A stretch of 17,911 bases of DNA from UBA6345 sp045577635 (lineage in GTDB: Bacteria; Bacillota; Clostridia; Christensenellales; UBA1242), in the NCBI GenBank assembly GCA_045577635.1, contig JAZNIS010000067.1, positions 1 to 17,911 on the forward strand, read 5' to 3'. The notes beneath the pieces are model-generated. The model saw only the letters and a program-made list of their open reading frames with translations, was not told where the DNA came from and did not search any database. Position 1 is the first letter of the stretch. Every line of letters starts with the position of its first letter. This document shows, one piece after another, positions 1 to 7,131 of the stretch. The position numbers and the translations under genes are program-made.

Positions 1-23
1 CACCGTTAAAAACTGACGGCAAT

Positions 24-53
24 AGTATAAATAAAATGACATACAGTTGTCAA
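24..53 (-). promoter_or_regulatory. Leftward sigma-A promoter leaving the window
   Basis: On the minus strand, TTGACA (48-53) and TATACT (24-29) are separated by 18 bp. Transcription would start near position 17 and leave the window. The first bases of the transcript are unusually GC-rich for this sequence and can form a small CCGT/ACGG hairpin. The gene or RNA it drives is outside the window and unknown. Confidence 0.65.
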
Positions 54-116
54 GTGTTTTATTTTTAATATTTGTTGCTAATTAAATAAAACTTTATGCA
101 ATTATATTGTGATTGA

Positions 117-130
117 AATGGTTTACCATT
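117..130. repeat. Short perfect inverted repeat AATGGT-TT-ACCATT
   Basis: Two perfect 6 bp arms around a 2 bp centre lie between the leftward promoter and the GH18-like gene. The shape suits a repressor site, but no promoter core that it would clearly block can be seen, and short AT-rich palindromes arise by chance in such DNA. Confidence 0.25.
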
Positions 131-182
131 AAAAAACAAAAATCGCTAACAATTTTAATACTGCACATAAGCTTCTTTTTGC

Positions 183-211
183 TTTTTAAAATTTTGATTT
201 TATTGTAAAAT
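183..211 (+). promoter_or_regulatory. Putative promoter of the GH18-like gene
   Basis: A good -10 (TAAAAT, 206-211) is preceded at 17 bp by a poor -35 (TTTTTA, 183-188). The -10 ends seven bases before the ATG at 219, so the transcript would begin at or next to the start codon. No Shine-Dalgarno sequence lies at a workable distance. Confidence 0.4.
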
Positions 212-218
212 GGTGAAT

Positions 219-1100
219 ATGAAAAAGATTTTAAATTTTATAATTTGTTTATGTTTAAGCAGTTTAATATTTTTGGGTTGTTCTTGTTCACCAAACACAC
301 CAACTAGCATTTTTGCTGTTTGGTGGTGGAACGATGAGTTTAGTAGCGAAAAAACCACAGAGTATTTAAACTTTGCAAAGCAAAATAATATTAACGAAAT
401 ATATTATTGTTCAAGTAAATTTAACGAAAACACTGCACAATATATTAATCAAGCAAACCGTTTAGGAATTTCAGTATTTTGGTTAGACGGAAACTACAAG
501 TGGTTATATAACCAAACCGAAGAAGAAAAGTTACATAACAAAATTAAAAATTACATTAATTACAATGCTAATAATCCTGAAAATAAATTTGCAGGTGTTC
601 ATTTAGATATTGAGCCACACCAATCTAAAAACAGTTTAGACCCAATGCCAAACGAATTAAACTTTAATACTGAAATTGGCAGAGAGTTTTTAATTAATCA
701 ATTTGTAAAACTTGCAAACAAATTAAAACAAACCTACCCACAAATTAGTTTTACTTACGATATTCCTTTTTGGTTAGACGATGCCGTAACCTATAACAAT
801 CAAACAAAACCTGCCTACCAACACATAATTGATATTGCTGATGGAGTTGTTGTTATGAGTTACAGAGACACAGCCGAAAAAATTTATTCGGTTGCAAAAG
901 AAGAAATTGAATATGCAACACAAAAAAACAAACAAATAACATTAAGTGTTGAATGTGGAAACGAAGAAAACCAAGTAACATTTAAAGAAGAAGGTAAAAC
1001 AATTTTAAAACAAGAACTAAACAAATTAAAAACTCTTGTTCCTGAAAAAACAGGCATTTGCATACACCACATTAAAACTTGGCACGATTTAAAAGATTAA
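219..1100 (+). CDS. Secreted GH18-like (TIM-barrel) protein, possible lipoprotein
   Basis: This 293-residue protein has a lysine-rich start and a hydrophobic signal (about residues 5-20) ending in FLGC. That is close to a lipobox but not a strict one, because positions -3 and -2 are F and L. The rest reads as a TIM barrel. A strand ending in HLDIEP (D130, E132) resembles the DxxDxDxE strand of family-18 glycosidases, although the leading aspartates are missing. VVMSYRD (211-217) resembles the conserved MxYD strand, and a late Trp (W288) sits where the family has one. It is probably an extracytoplasmic sugar-binding or hydrolysing protein; the substrate cannot be told. An ATG at 210 is also in frame but lies within the likely -10 box, so 219 is preferred. 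No Shine-Dalgarno site precedes either start. The gene converges on the SDR gene and shares its terminator. Confidence 0.7.
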   Translation: MKKILNFIICLCLSSLIFLGCSCSPNTPTSIFAVWWWNDEFSSEKTTEYLNFAKQNNINEIYYCSSKFNENTAQYINQANRLGISVFWLDGNYKWLYNQTEEEKLHNKIKNYINYNANNPENKFAGVHLDIEPHQSKNSLDPMPNELNFNTEIGREFLINQFVKLANKLKQTYPQISFTYDIPFWLDDAVTYNNQTKPAYQHIIDIADGVVVMSYRDTAEKIYSVAKEEIEYATQKNKQITLSVECGNEENQVTFKEEGKTILKQELNKLKTLVPEKTGICIHHIKTWHDLKD

Positions 1101-1102
1101 AA

Positions 1103-1127
1103 AAAACGGATAAATTTTATCCGTTTT
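1103..1127. terminator. Bidirectional terminator between convergent genes
   Basis: A near-perfect palindrome (arms AAAACGGATAAA / TTTATCCGTTTT) starts just after the stop of the GH18-like gene. It is A-rich on one side and T-rich on the other, so it can stop transcription from both that gene and the SDR gene. Confidence 0.85.
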
Positions 1128-1132
1128 ATTTT

Positions 1133-1879
1133 TTAGCAATCGCCGTAAATTCCACCATCAATTTTAACAACTTCATTGTTAATAAATCCTGCTTGGTCGC
1201 TAACCAAAAACTTAACTAGGTTAGCAACATCTTGTTCGGTACCTGCTCGTTTTAATAAAATTTTTTCTTCTTCTAATTTAATAAATTCTTCGTCCATTCC
1301 ACCAACTTCACTTTCGGTTGCAATAAACCCTGGGGCAATTGCATTAACATTAACATAAGGTGCAAACTGAACTGCCAAATTATGTGTTAATGAAATAATT
1401 GCTGCTTTACTAGCATCGTAATCGGCACACATTGGGAAATAGGTGTTTATACCATTGGTTGATGAAATATTTAAGATTTTTCCGTATTTGTTTTCATACA
1501 TTTTTTCGCCAACATACTTACTAACTAAAAAAGTTCCAATTACATTAACATCAAAAGTTTTTCTAAAATCTTCCACCTTTTTGTCAAAAAATAGGGCATC
1601 AATGGCAATACCTGCATTGTTTACTAACACATCTATGTGTCCATATTTTTTATAAACAGCATCTACCATTGCTTTAACTTCATCTTCATTGCTAACATCA
1701 CACTTAACACACATAGGGTCAATGTTTAAAACTTTTAAATCTTCAAACAGTTGTTTTGCCAATTTTTCGCTTGTGTTATAGTTAATAACAACATTATATC
1801 CTTCTAGGGCTAATTCCCTTGCAATTGCCCTTCCTATGCCCCTACCAGCACCTGTAACTAATGCAACTTTTCTTTCCAT
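1133..1879 (-). CDS. Short-chain dehydrogenase/reductase, FabG-like
   Basis: This 248-residue SDR has the size usual for the classical family. The NAD(P) Rossmann motif TGAGRGIG is at 9-16 and NNAG at 87-90. The catalytic pair is Ser139/140 with Tyr154 and Lys158 (YDASK). The conserved APG follows in the NAIAPGF stretch and the C-terminal DGG is present. These make it an active oxidoreductase in all likelihood; 3-oxoacyl-ACP reductase (FabG) is the closest label. No other fatty-acid genes are nearby, so another carbonyl substrate is equally possible. The start chosen is the ATG at 1877-1879, preceded by TAAGGAGAA. A longer frame opens at 1924, but that start lies upstream of the -10 element (1915-1920). 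The gene appears to be transcribed alone. Confidence 0.87.
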   Translation of the reverse strand: MERKVALVTGAGRGIGRAIARELALEGYNVVINYNTSEKLAKQLFEDLKVLNIDPMCVKCDVSNEDEVKAMVDAVYKKYGHIDVLVNNAGIAIDALFFDKKVEDFRKTFDVNVIGTFLVSKYVGEKMYENKYGKILNISSTNGINTYFPMCADYDASKAAIISLTHNLAVQFAPYVNVNAIAPGFIATESEVGGMDEEFIKLEEEKILLKRAGTEQDVANLVKFLVSDQAGFINNEVVKIDGGIYGDC

Positions 1880-1914
1880 AATTCTCCTTATAAAACTTAC
1901 ACTTATTTTTGTTA

Positions 1915-1923
1915 AGTATAGCA
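1915..1923 (-). promoter_or_regulatory. Extended -10 promoter of the SDR gene
   Basis: The minus strand reads TGC-TATACT, an extended -10 element, with only a T-rich poor -35 upstream. Transcription would start near 1908, giving a leader of about 29 bases that holds the AAGGAG site. It fixes the start codon at 1879. Confidence 0.6.
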
Positions 1924-1970
1924 CGAATTTTAATTTTTAAAAATTATTTTATAGTTTTAAAATAAACAAA

Positions 1971-1997
1971 AAACACAACCTAAAATAAGTTGTGTTT
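1971..1997 (-). terminator. Terminator of efp
   Basis: Nine-base arms (AAACACAAC / GTTGTGTTT) form a hairpin just after the efp stop. On the minus strand it is followed by a run of T (1965-1973 read in reverse). Confidence 0.8.
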
Positions 1998-2005
1998 ATT
2001 TTTAA

Positions 2006-2563
2006 CTATGCTCTTCCGTAGTATTTACCATCAACAGTAGTAATAATAATTTTATCACCTTCGTTAATAAACATAGGAACTCTAACAGTTAAACCTGTTT
2101 CAATTTTAGCAACTTTTGTTGCAGCAGTAGCAGTACTATCTTTAATACCAGGTTCACATTCAACAATGGTGTATTCCATTTTTTCTGGAAGTGTGATACC
2201 TAAAAGTTCAGAGCCATAGAATGTTAATTGAACTTCCATATTTTCTAAAAGATAATCTTTGTTATCACCTAATTGATCTTCGTTTAATTCATATTGTTCG
2301 TAGGTAACATTATCCATGAAGTAATATGTTCCACCAGCTTCATATAGGTATTGAACAGTTTTTCTATCAATTCTAGCTTCTTCAAATTTAACATTGGTGT
2401 TAAATGTTCTTTCAAGTGTTGTGCCTGTTCTTAGGTTTTTCATTTTAGTTTTCATAAATGCTGCACCTTTACCAGGTTTAACATGTAAGAATTCAACGAT
2501 TTGATAAATATTTCCTTCAATTAATAAAGTCATACCATTTCTAATATCATTTACATCTACCAT
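2006..2563 (-). CDS. efp: Translation elongation factor P
   Basis: EF-P binds between the P and E sites of the ribosome and rescues stalling at polyproline stretches. The 185-residue protein has the normal length and three-domain order: an N-terminal KOW-like domain (about 1-62), a central OB domain (about 65-125) and a C-terminal OB domain (about 130-185) ending in YYGRA. The tip of the first domain, HVKPGKGAAF, carries Lys32, the residue that is post-translationally modified in other bacteria; the local sequence is like that of Bacillus. No modification enzyme (EpmA/EpmB or YmfI type) is in the window. An AAGGA site lies 11 bases before the ATG. It has its own promoter and terminator, so it is a single-gene unit downstream of pnuC. 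Confidence 0.97.
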   Translation of the reverse strand: MVDVNDIRNGMTLLIEGNIYQIVEFLHVKPGKGAAFMKTKMKNLRTGTTLERTFNTNVKFEEARIDRKTVQYLYEAGGTYYFMDNVTYEQYELNEDQLGDNKDYLLENMEVQLTFYGSELLGITLPEKMEYTIVECEPGIKDSTATAATKVAKIETGLTVRVPMFINEGDKIIITTVDGKYYGRA

Positions 2564-2601
2564 AATAATTCGCTTTCCTTTTAAATTTAAATTCTGTATT
2601 T

Positions 2602-2630
2602 ATTTTAGTCATTTTTTAGCAATATGTCAA
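2602..2630 (-). promoter_or_regulatory. Sigma-A promoter of efp
   Basis: TTGACA (2625-2630) and TAAAAT (2602-2607) are 17 bp apart on the minus strand. The start would be near 2595, giving a leader of about 32 bases. The -35 overlaps the foot of the hairpin that follows pnuC. Confidence 0.85.
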
Positions 2631-2660
2631 TCACTAATTTACTTAATTAATTAGTGGTTG
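2628..2660 (-). terminator. Hairpin after pnuC, weak terminator
   Basis: Twelve paired bases with one G-T wobble and a 9-base loop lie just past the pnuC stop. No T-run follows on the minus strand (the next bases are ACATATTGC), so it may terminate poorly and let some pnuC transcripts run into efp. It could instead protect the 3' end. Confidence 0.45.
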
Positions 2661-2668
2661 CTTAATAG

Positions 2669-3523
2669 TTAAACAGTTGTTTGTAGTTCGGTTGGATTTT
2701 CGGGATTATCATCATCAATTTGTTTTGTTTGTTCAACCACCACAGCTTCACTTTTTGCAAGTTGCTTGTTTTTAATATATTTAGTCCATTTATAATAACC
2801 ATAGGTTGTGTTTGTTAGGTAACCAAATTTTAATACAAGTAAAATCCATTGACCTGCAATTATGTTAATTGCAATTTCAATAAATGTTGCAATATACCAA
2901 GCCACCCATTGTTCTCTATATCTAAACAAAATAAACAAACCATTAGCAATACCAACTGCACTGCAACAAGCATCTAAATAACACACAACTTTTGTTAAGG
3001 TTGGGCTATTAGATAAAATACCTTCTTCCACATCAATAAGTGTTAGCAAATAACCAATTCCAATAGTCCAAACAACAATTGCTGTTAAAACTAAAACTTC
3101 TTGCCAACCTGTAAGTTTTCTAACTTCGGTTAATTCTTGTTGGTCTTTATCTTTATGTTTGTTCCACATAAAGAAACTAATAATATCAATAGGAATCCAG
3201 AAAAATATTGTTGTTGCCATGGTTGCAAACCTATAAGCACAAACAATACAAATTGCAATTTCGGTAAACTCTACCACTAACGATACTAAAAAGTTCCACT
3301 TACTTTGTTTAGAAATTAATAGTTCACACAAAATGTTACTAAAAATATCCACCAAATAAAGTGCCATAATAATTTTGCCATTTACACCGGCAATATCTTC
3401 TTCCGGAAACAAAAAAGCAAAAGCAAAAGCCAATATGGTTATTCCGAAAAACCATACTTTTTCGTAGGTAGAATAATAATTCCATAACCTAATAAAAAAG
3501 TTTTGTTTTCTTGTTGTTTGCAT
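2669..3523 (-). CDS. pnuC: PnuC-family nicotinamide riboside (vitamin) transporter
   Basis: This 284-residue membrane protein has about seven hydrophobic segments (roughly 23-40, 50-70, 78-99, 104-120, 141-163, 178-200 and 206-240) and a hydrophilic C-terminal tail of about 35 residues. The pair W206-x-x-W209 and the following stretch ending in GYLTNTTYGYYKW match the late helices of PnuC proteins, which carry vitamins by facilitated diffusion trapped by phosphorylation. The Asn that usually follows the second Trp by four positions is Thr213 here. Nicotinamide riboside is the default substrate. Relatives take thiamine, riboflavin or deoxynucleosides, and no TPP or FMN riboswitch is seen upstream to redirect the call. 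AAAGGAG precedes the ATG. It is transcribed from a full-consensus promoter. Confidence 0.83.
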   Translation of the reverse strand: MQTTRKQNFFIRLWNYYSTYEKVWFFGITILAFAFAFLFPEEDIAGVNGKIIMALYLVDIFSNILCELLISKQSKWNFLVSLVVEFTEIAICIVCAYRFATMATTIFFWIPIDIISFFMWNKHKDKDQQELTEVRKLTGWQEVLVLTAIVVWTIGIGYLLTLIDVEEGILSNSPTLTKVVCYLDACCSAVGIANGLFILFRYREQWVAWYIATFIEIAINIIAGQWILLVLKFGYLTNTTYGYYKWTKYIKNKQLAKSEAVVVEQTKQIDDDNPENPTELQTTV

Positions 3524-3555
3524 AAAAAAATGCTCCTTTAAATTTTTACAAAAAA

Positions 3556-3584
3556 ATTATAAAAAAAGAATATTTACTTGTCAA
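3556..3584 (-). promoter_or_regulatory. Full-consensus sigma-A promoter of pnuC
   Basis: TTGACA (3579-3584), exactly 17 bp, then TATAAT (3556-3561): a perfect match on the minus strand. It predicts high, largely unregulated expression, since no operator or riboswitch is evident in the leader. Confidence 0.9.
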
Positions 3585-3598
3585 ATAATATATAATTA

Positions 3599-3627
3599 TT
3601 TACTTTTAAAGTTGCTTTTGTTAAAAT
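3599..3627 (+). promoter_or_regulatory. Promoter of the PLP-enzyme gene
   Basis: TTTACT (3599-3604) and TAAAAT (3622-3627) are 17 bp apart. The start near 3634 gives a leader of about 27 bases containing the AAGGA site. It diverges from the pnuC promoter within the same 140 bp gap. Confidence 0.55.
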
Positions 3628-3660
3628 AATTACTGTAAAAATTTGAAGGAAAACGATAAC

Positions 3661-4920
3661 ATGTATAGTAATTTTGATTTTGATGAAAAACTAATTAAGT
3701 TGGCTTGTGAAACCGAAAAAGAACTAACAAACATTTTTAGCGATTTAGATGCAATTTGTTTAAAAAACAGCTCCCGCATTTTAAAAGCTTTTCAAGATGC
3801 CAGAGTTGCTAGTTCTGATTTTGCCGAAATAAACGGTTATGGTTATTACGATGCTGGTAGAAACAAAATTGAACAAATTTATGCTCAAATTTTTGGAGCA
3901 GAAGATGCTTTGGTTAGACCACAAATTATGAGTGGAACTCATGCTTTAAGTTTAACATTTTTTGGACTTTTAAAACATGGTGACACCTTTATTTCAATAA
4001 CAGGTGCTCCTTACGATTCACTTTTAACAGTTATTGGCCTTGAAGGTGATAGCCGCAACTCTTTAATTAAAAATGGAATTAACTACGAACAAATTGAACT
4101 TGTTAACAACGATTTTGATATTCCAACCATTGTTGAAAGATTAAAACAAAGCAAAGTTAAACTTGTTGAAATTCAAAGATCTAGGGGTTATTCTCACCGT
4201 AAAAGTTTAAGCATTGAAAAAATTGAAAAAGTTTGCAAAGCAATTAGAGCCGTTGATAAAGATGTAATTATTATGGTTGATAACTGCTATGGCGATTTAG
4301 TTGAAGAAAAAGAACCAACCCATGTTGGTGCTGATATTATTGTTGGTTCACTTATGAAAAACTTGGGTGGTGGAATTGCTAAAAGTGGTGGCTATGTTGT
4401 TGGCAGACAAGATTTAATTTATGATATTGCTGAAAGATTTTCTGCACCAGGAACAGCAAAAGATTTAGGTGCAAACTTTAACGAAAACATTAACTATTTA
4501 AAAGGTTTGTTTTTAGCACCAAGAGCAGTAACTTCTAGTTTAAAAACAATGATTTTTGCTAGTTTAATTATGGAAAAACTTGGTTTTGATGTTGACCCTA
4601 AATTTAACGAACCTAGAACCGACATTATTCAAACTGTTAATTTGTTTACCCCTGCAAACATGGTTAACTTCCATGCAGGAATTCAAAAAGGTTCACCTGT
4701 TGATAGTTTTGTTATTCCTGTTCCAGCACCAATGCCAGGATATCCACACGAAGAAGTTATGGCGGCAGGAACATTTACACAAGGTTCAACAATTGAATTA
4801 AGTTGTGATGGCCCTATGGTTGAACCATACACTGCATATATGCAAGGTGGCTTAACCTACGAATATGGAAAACTAGGAATTTTAATTGCCTTAAACGAAA
4901 TTTTAAAAGAAAATAAATAA
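3661..4920 (+). CDS. PLP-dependent methionine gamma-lyase family protein ('aluminium resistance' type)
   Basis: This 419-residue fold-type I PLP enzyme matches the YnbB/'aluminium resistance' family widespread in Bacillota. SGTHA (91-95) binds the cofactor phosphate, Asp207 in MVDNCYGD pairs with the pyridine nitrogen, and Lys233 in GSLMKNLGGG is the expected Schiff-base lysine. The glycine-rich KSGGYVVG follows. By family it should act on sulfur amino acids or related C-S/C-N bonds; the physiological substrate is not established and nothing nearby settles it. The start is the ATG at 3661, with AAGGA 10 bases upstream. An in-frame TTG at 3643 would place that ribosome site inside the gene and is rejected. 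The gene is single, with its own promoter, and converges on rel. Confidence 0.9.
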   Translation: MYSNFDFDEKLIKLACETEKELTNIFSDLDAICLKNSSRILKAFQDARVASSDFAEINGYGYYDAGRNKIEQIYAQIFGAEDALVRPQIMSGTHALSLTFFGLLKHGDTFISITGAPYDSLLTVIGLEGDSRNSLIKNGINYEQIELVNNDFDIPTIVERLKQSKVKLVEIQRSRGYSHRKSLSIEKIEKVCKAIRAVDKDVIIMVDNCYGDLVEEKEPTHVGADIIVGSLMKNLGGGIAKSGGYVVGRQDLIYDIAERFSAPGTAKDLGANFNENINYLKGLFLAPRAVTSSLKTMIFASLIMEKLGFDVDPKFNEPRTDIIQTVNLFTPANMVNFHAGIQKGSPVDSFVIPVPAPMPGYPHEEVMAAGTFTQGSTIELSCDGPMVEPYTAYMQGGLTYEYGKLGILIALNEILKENK

Positions 4921-4923
4921 CAA

Positions 4924-4949
4924 AAAAAGACCTAATTTTAGGTCTTTTT
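4924..4949. terminator. Bidirectional terminator between the PLP-enzyme gene and rel
   Basis: A perfect 11 bp stem (AAAAAGACCTA / TAGGTCTTTTT) with a 4-base loop lies between two convergent stops. It has A- and T-tracts on opposite sides, so it works in both directions. Confidence 0.9.
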
Positions 4950-4955
4950 TATTTT

Positions 4956-7112
4956 TTATCTAATAACATCGTAAACATTAGAAATTGTTTTAATTTTGTT
5001 AATAAGTTCCATAAGTTGTGCTCTGGTTTTAATTCTAACACCAACATTAAACACAGCATCACCAATTTTAGTTACTTCACCATTAATGTAGGTAATATCA
5101 ATTTTACTATCGGAAATTTTATTAGAAATTTGATTTAAAATTCCAGATGCATTTCTGCCAATAACTTTAAAACTAGCATTATACACTTCTGATAAACTTT
5201 TCTCATTCCAGGTTGTTTCAACAATTCTGCCAGATTCTAAATTGTGTAATGTTTGACAATCCCTTCTGTGAATTGTTACACCCCTACCCCTAGAAACATA
5301 ACCAATAATATCGTCACCAGGAATTGGTTTACAACACTTTGCAACCTTTTTAAGCAGGTCATCGTGACCACCAATAATAACACCATCGCTACTTTTTTGT
5401 GTTTCGGTAACTAGTGATAGTTTCTTTTCTTTTTTATCTCTTTGTTGTTGTTTAGAAATAAACTTACCTAACACTTGGCTAACAGTAATTCCACCGTAAC
5501 CAACAGCGGCAAATATTTCATCTAAACCAAGCAAATGGTGTTTAAAACTAATTTCTGCCAAAGTTTCTTTATCTTCTAAAAGTTTGTTTAAAGAATAACC
5601 TTTTCTTTTTGCTTGTTCTTCTAAAATGTCTTTACCAATTTTAATGTTTTCTTCTCGTTTTTCCTTTTTAAAGTAAGCTTTAATTTTGTTAATAGCACCA
5701 CGGCTTTTACAAATTTTAAGCCAATCTCTTGAAGGTCCTTTTGAAGTGCTTGTTAAAACTTCAACAACATCACCCGTGGTTAATTTTGTTGTGATAGGCA
5801 CCATTTTATCATTTATTTTAGCACCCACACATTTATTACCAAGCCCTGTGTGAATTGCATATGCAAAATCTAGTGGAATTGAACCCTCTGGCAATTCAAC
5901 AACATTTAAAGTTGGTGTAAACACAAATATTTTATTTGCATAAAAACCAGCTTTAATAATTTGCATAAACTCATCTGTTTCACTTTCTTGCAAAATTTTA
6001 TCGGAAGAAGCACTTAATTGCTTTTTCATGTTTAAAATTGCACTATTGCCATCAACCTTTGTTGCTTTTGAACCATGTTCTTTATACATCCAATGAGCAG
6101 CCATACCATATTCACAAAAAATATGCATTTCTTCGGTTCTAATTTGAATTTCACAAGGAATTTCACCTTGTTCGGTTGGATATAACACAGTTGTGTGTAA
6201 ACTCATATATAAGTTCTTTTTAGGCATTGAAATATAATCTTTAATTCTGCCATCAACAGGTTTCCACATGTTATGAACTGCACCAAGCATTGTGTAACAA
6301 TCTTTAATTTCTTTAACAATAATTCGGTGAGCAATAACATCAAAAACATTTTCTTTACCTTTGGTGCTAATTTTTTTAAACACACCAAAACTACTTTTTA
6401 TACGGCTTTGCAACCTGCAATCTATGTTATGTTCGTTTGCAACTGTTTTAATTTTTTCTCTAATATCTACAATATGATTTTTTCTTTTTTTGTAGTTATC
6501 TTCCATATAGGCATTAATTTCAACATACTCTTCTGGAAAAATATATTTAAAACATAAATCTTCAAGTTCATGTTTTAATTCGTTCATACCTAACCTTTCG
6601 GCAAGTGGAACATAAATATCTAATGTTTCTTTTGCAATTTTTAATTGGTCTGCCCTATTTTTAATATCTAGGGTTTGCATATTATGTAACCTATCAGCAA
6701 GTTTTACAAAGGCAACCCTAGCATCTTTGCTCATGGTTAAAAACATTTTTCTTAAATTTTCGTTTTCGTCTAAATGTTTTCTTCTGGCATGTTTAATAGG
6801 TTCAATTTTAGAAGCACCTAAACAAATGTTGTAAACAACATCACCAAAATTTTGTTTAATTTCCTCAGGAGAACAATCGGTGTCTTCAATGCAATCGTGA
6901 AGCAATCCACTAACAACACTTGAAACATCAGCTCTCATTCTAACTAAATGTTTAGCAACATGATAAGGGTGAATAATGTATGGTTCGCCTGTGTCTCTTG
7001 TATCGTTTTTATGTTTTTCATCGGCAAATTCAAAAGCTCTTTTAATAATTTTAAAATTTTCTTCGCCGTAAACATTAATTATATCTGTAATAAACTCTTG
7101 TTCCATTTGCAT
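4956..7112 (-). CDS. rel: Bifunctional (p)ppGpp synthetase/hydrolase, RelA/SpoT family
   Basis: This 718-residue long RSH enzyme makes and degrades the alarmone (p)ppGpp. The HD hydrolase domain is intact: H48, H72-D73, E76-D77, D140 and N144. The synthetase domain (about 230-345) keeps R237, K239, D258, the RIKD motif (289-292, the positive type of bifunctional enzymes), Y302, H306 and E321 in EIQIRT. Two usually conserved spots differ: Gly243 stands where a Ser is common in the R-x-K-x-x-x-S loop, and NLYMS replaces NGYQS/NMYQS. TGS (about 395-455), helical, zinc-finger (C593, C594, H615, C619) and ACT (about 647-718) domains follow, so ribosome sensing is probably kept. It sits 19 bp after the small HD hydrolase gene and is probably co-transcribed from its promoter. 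The AAAAGGATG site is rather far (about 14 bases) from the ATG. Confidence 0.96.
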   Translation of the reverse strand: MQMEQEFITDIINVYGEENFKIIKRAFEFADEKHKNDTRDTGEPYIIHPYHVAKHLVRMRADVSSVVSGLLHDCIEDTDCSPEEIKQNFGDVVYNICLGASKIEPIKHARRKHLDENENLRKMFLTMSKDARVAFVKLADRLHNMQTLDIKNRADQLKIAKETLDIYVPLAERLGMNELKHELEDLCFKYIFPEEYVEINAYMEDNYKKRKNHIVDIREKIKTVANEHNIDCRLQSRIKSSFGVFKKISTKGKENVFDVIAHRIIVKEIKDCYTMLGAVHNMWKPVDGRIKDYISMPKKNLYMSLHTTVLYPTEQGEIPCEIQIRTEEMHIFCEYGMAAHWMYKEHGSKATKVDGNSAILNMKKQLSASSDKILQESETDEFMQIIKAGFYANKIFVFTPTLNVVELPEGSIPLDFAYAIHTGLGNKCVGAKINDKMVPITTKLTTGDVVEVLTSTSKGPSRDWLKICKSRGAINKIKAYFKKEKREENIKIGKDILEEQAKRKGYSLNKLLEDKETLAEISFKHHLLGLDEIFAAVGYGGITVSQVLGKFISKQQQRDKKEKKLSLVTETQKSSDGVIIGGHDDLLKKVAKCCKPIPGDDIIGYVSRGRGVTIHRRDCQTLHNLESGRIVETTWNEKSLSEVYNASFKVIGRNASGILNQISNKISDSKIDITYINGEVTKIGDAVFNVGVRIKTRAQLMELINKIKTISNVYDVIR

Positions 7113-7131
7113 GGTGTAAAATCACATCCTT

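Noticed and set aside
1880..1924. Longer N-terminus for the SDR gene (start at 1924)
   Set aside because: That start lies upstream of the TATACT -10 element, while the ATG at 1879 has a strong AAGGAG site and gives the normal family length.
3524..3642. Vitamin riboswitch in front of pnuC
   Set aside because: The leader from the consensus promoter is only about 25 bases, too short for a TPP, FMN or NAD-type riboswitch.
3643..3660. TTG start for the PLP-enzyme gene
   Set aside because: It would put the AAGGA ribosome site inside the gene; the ATG at 3661 fits it at 10 bases.
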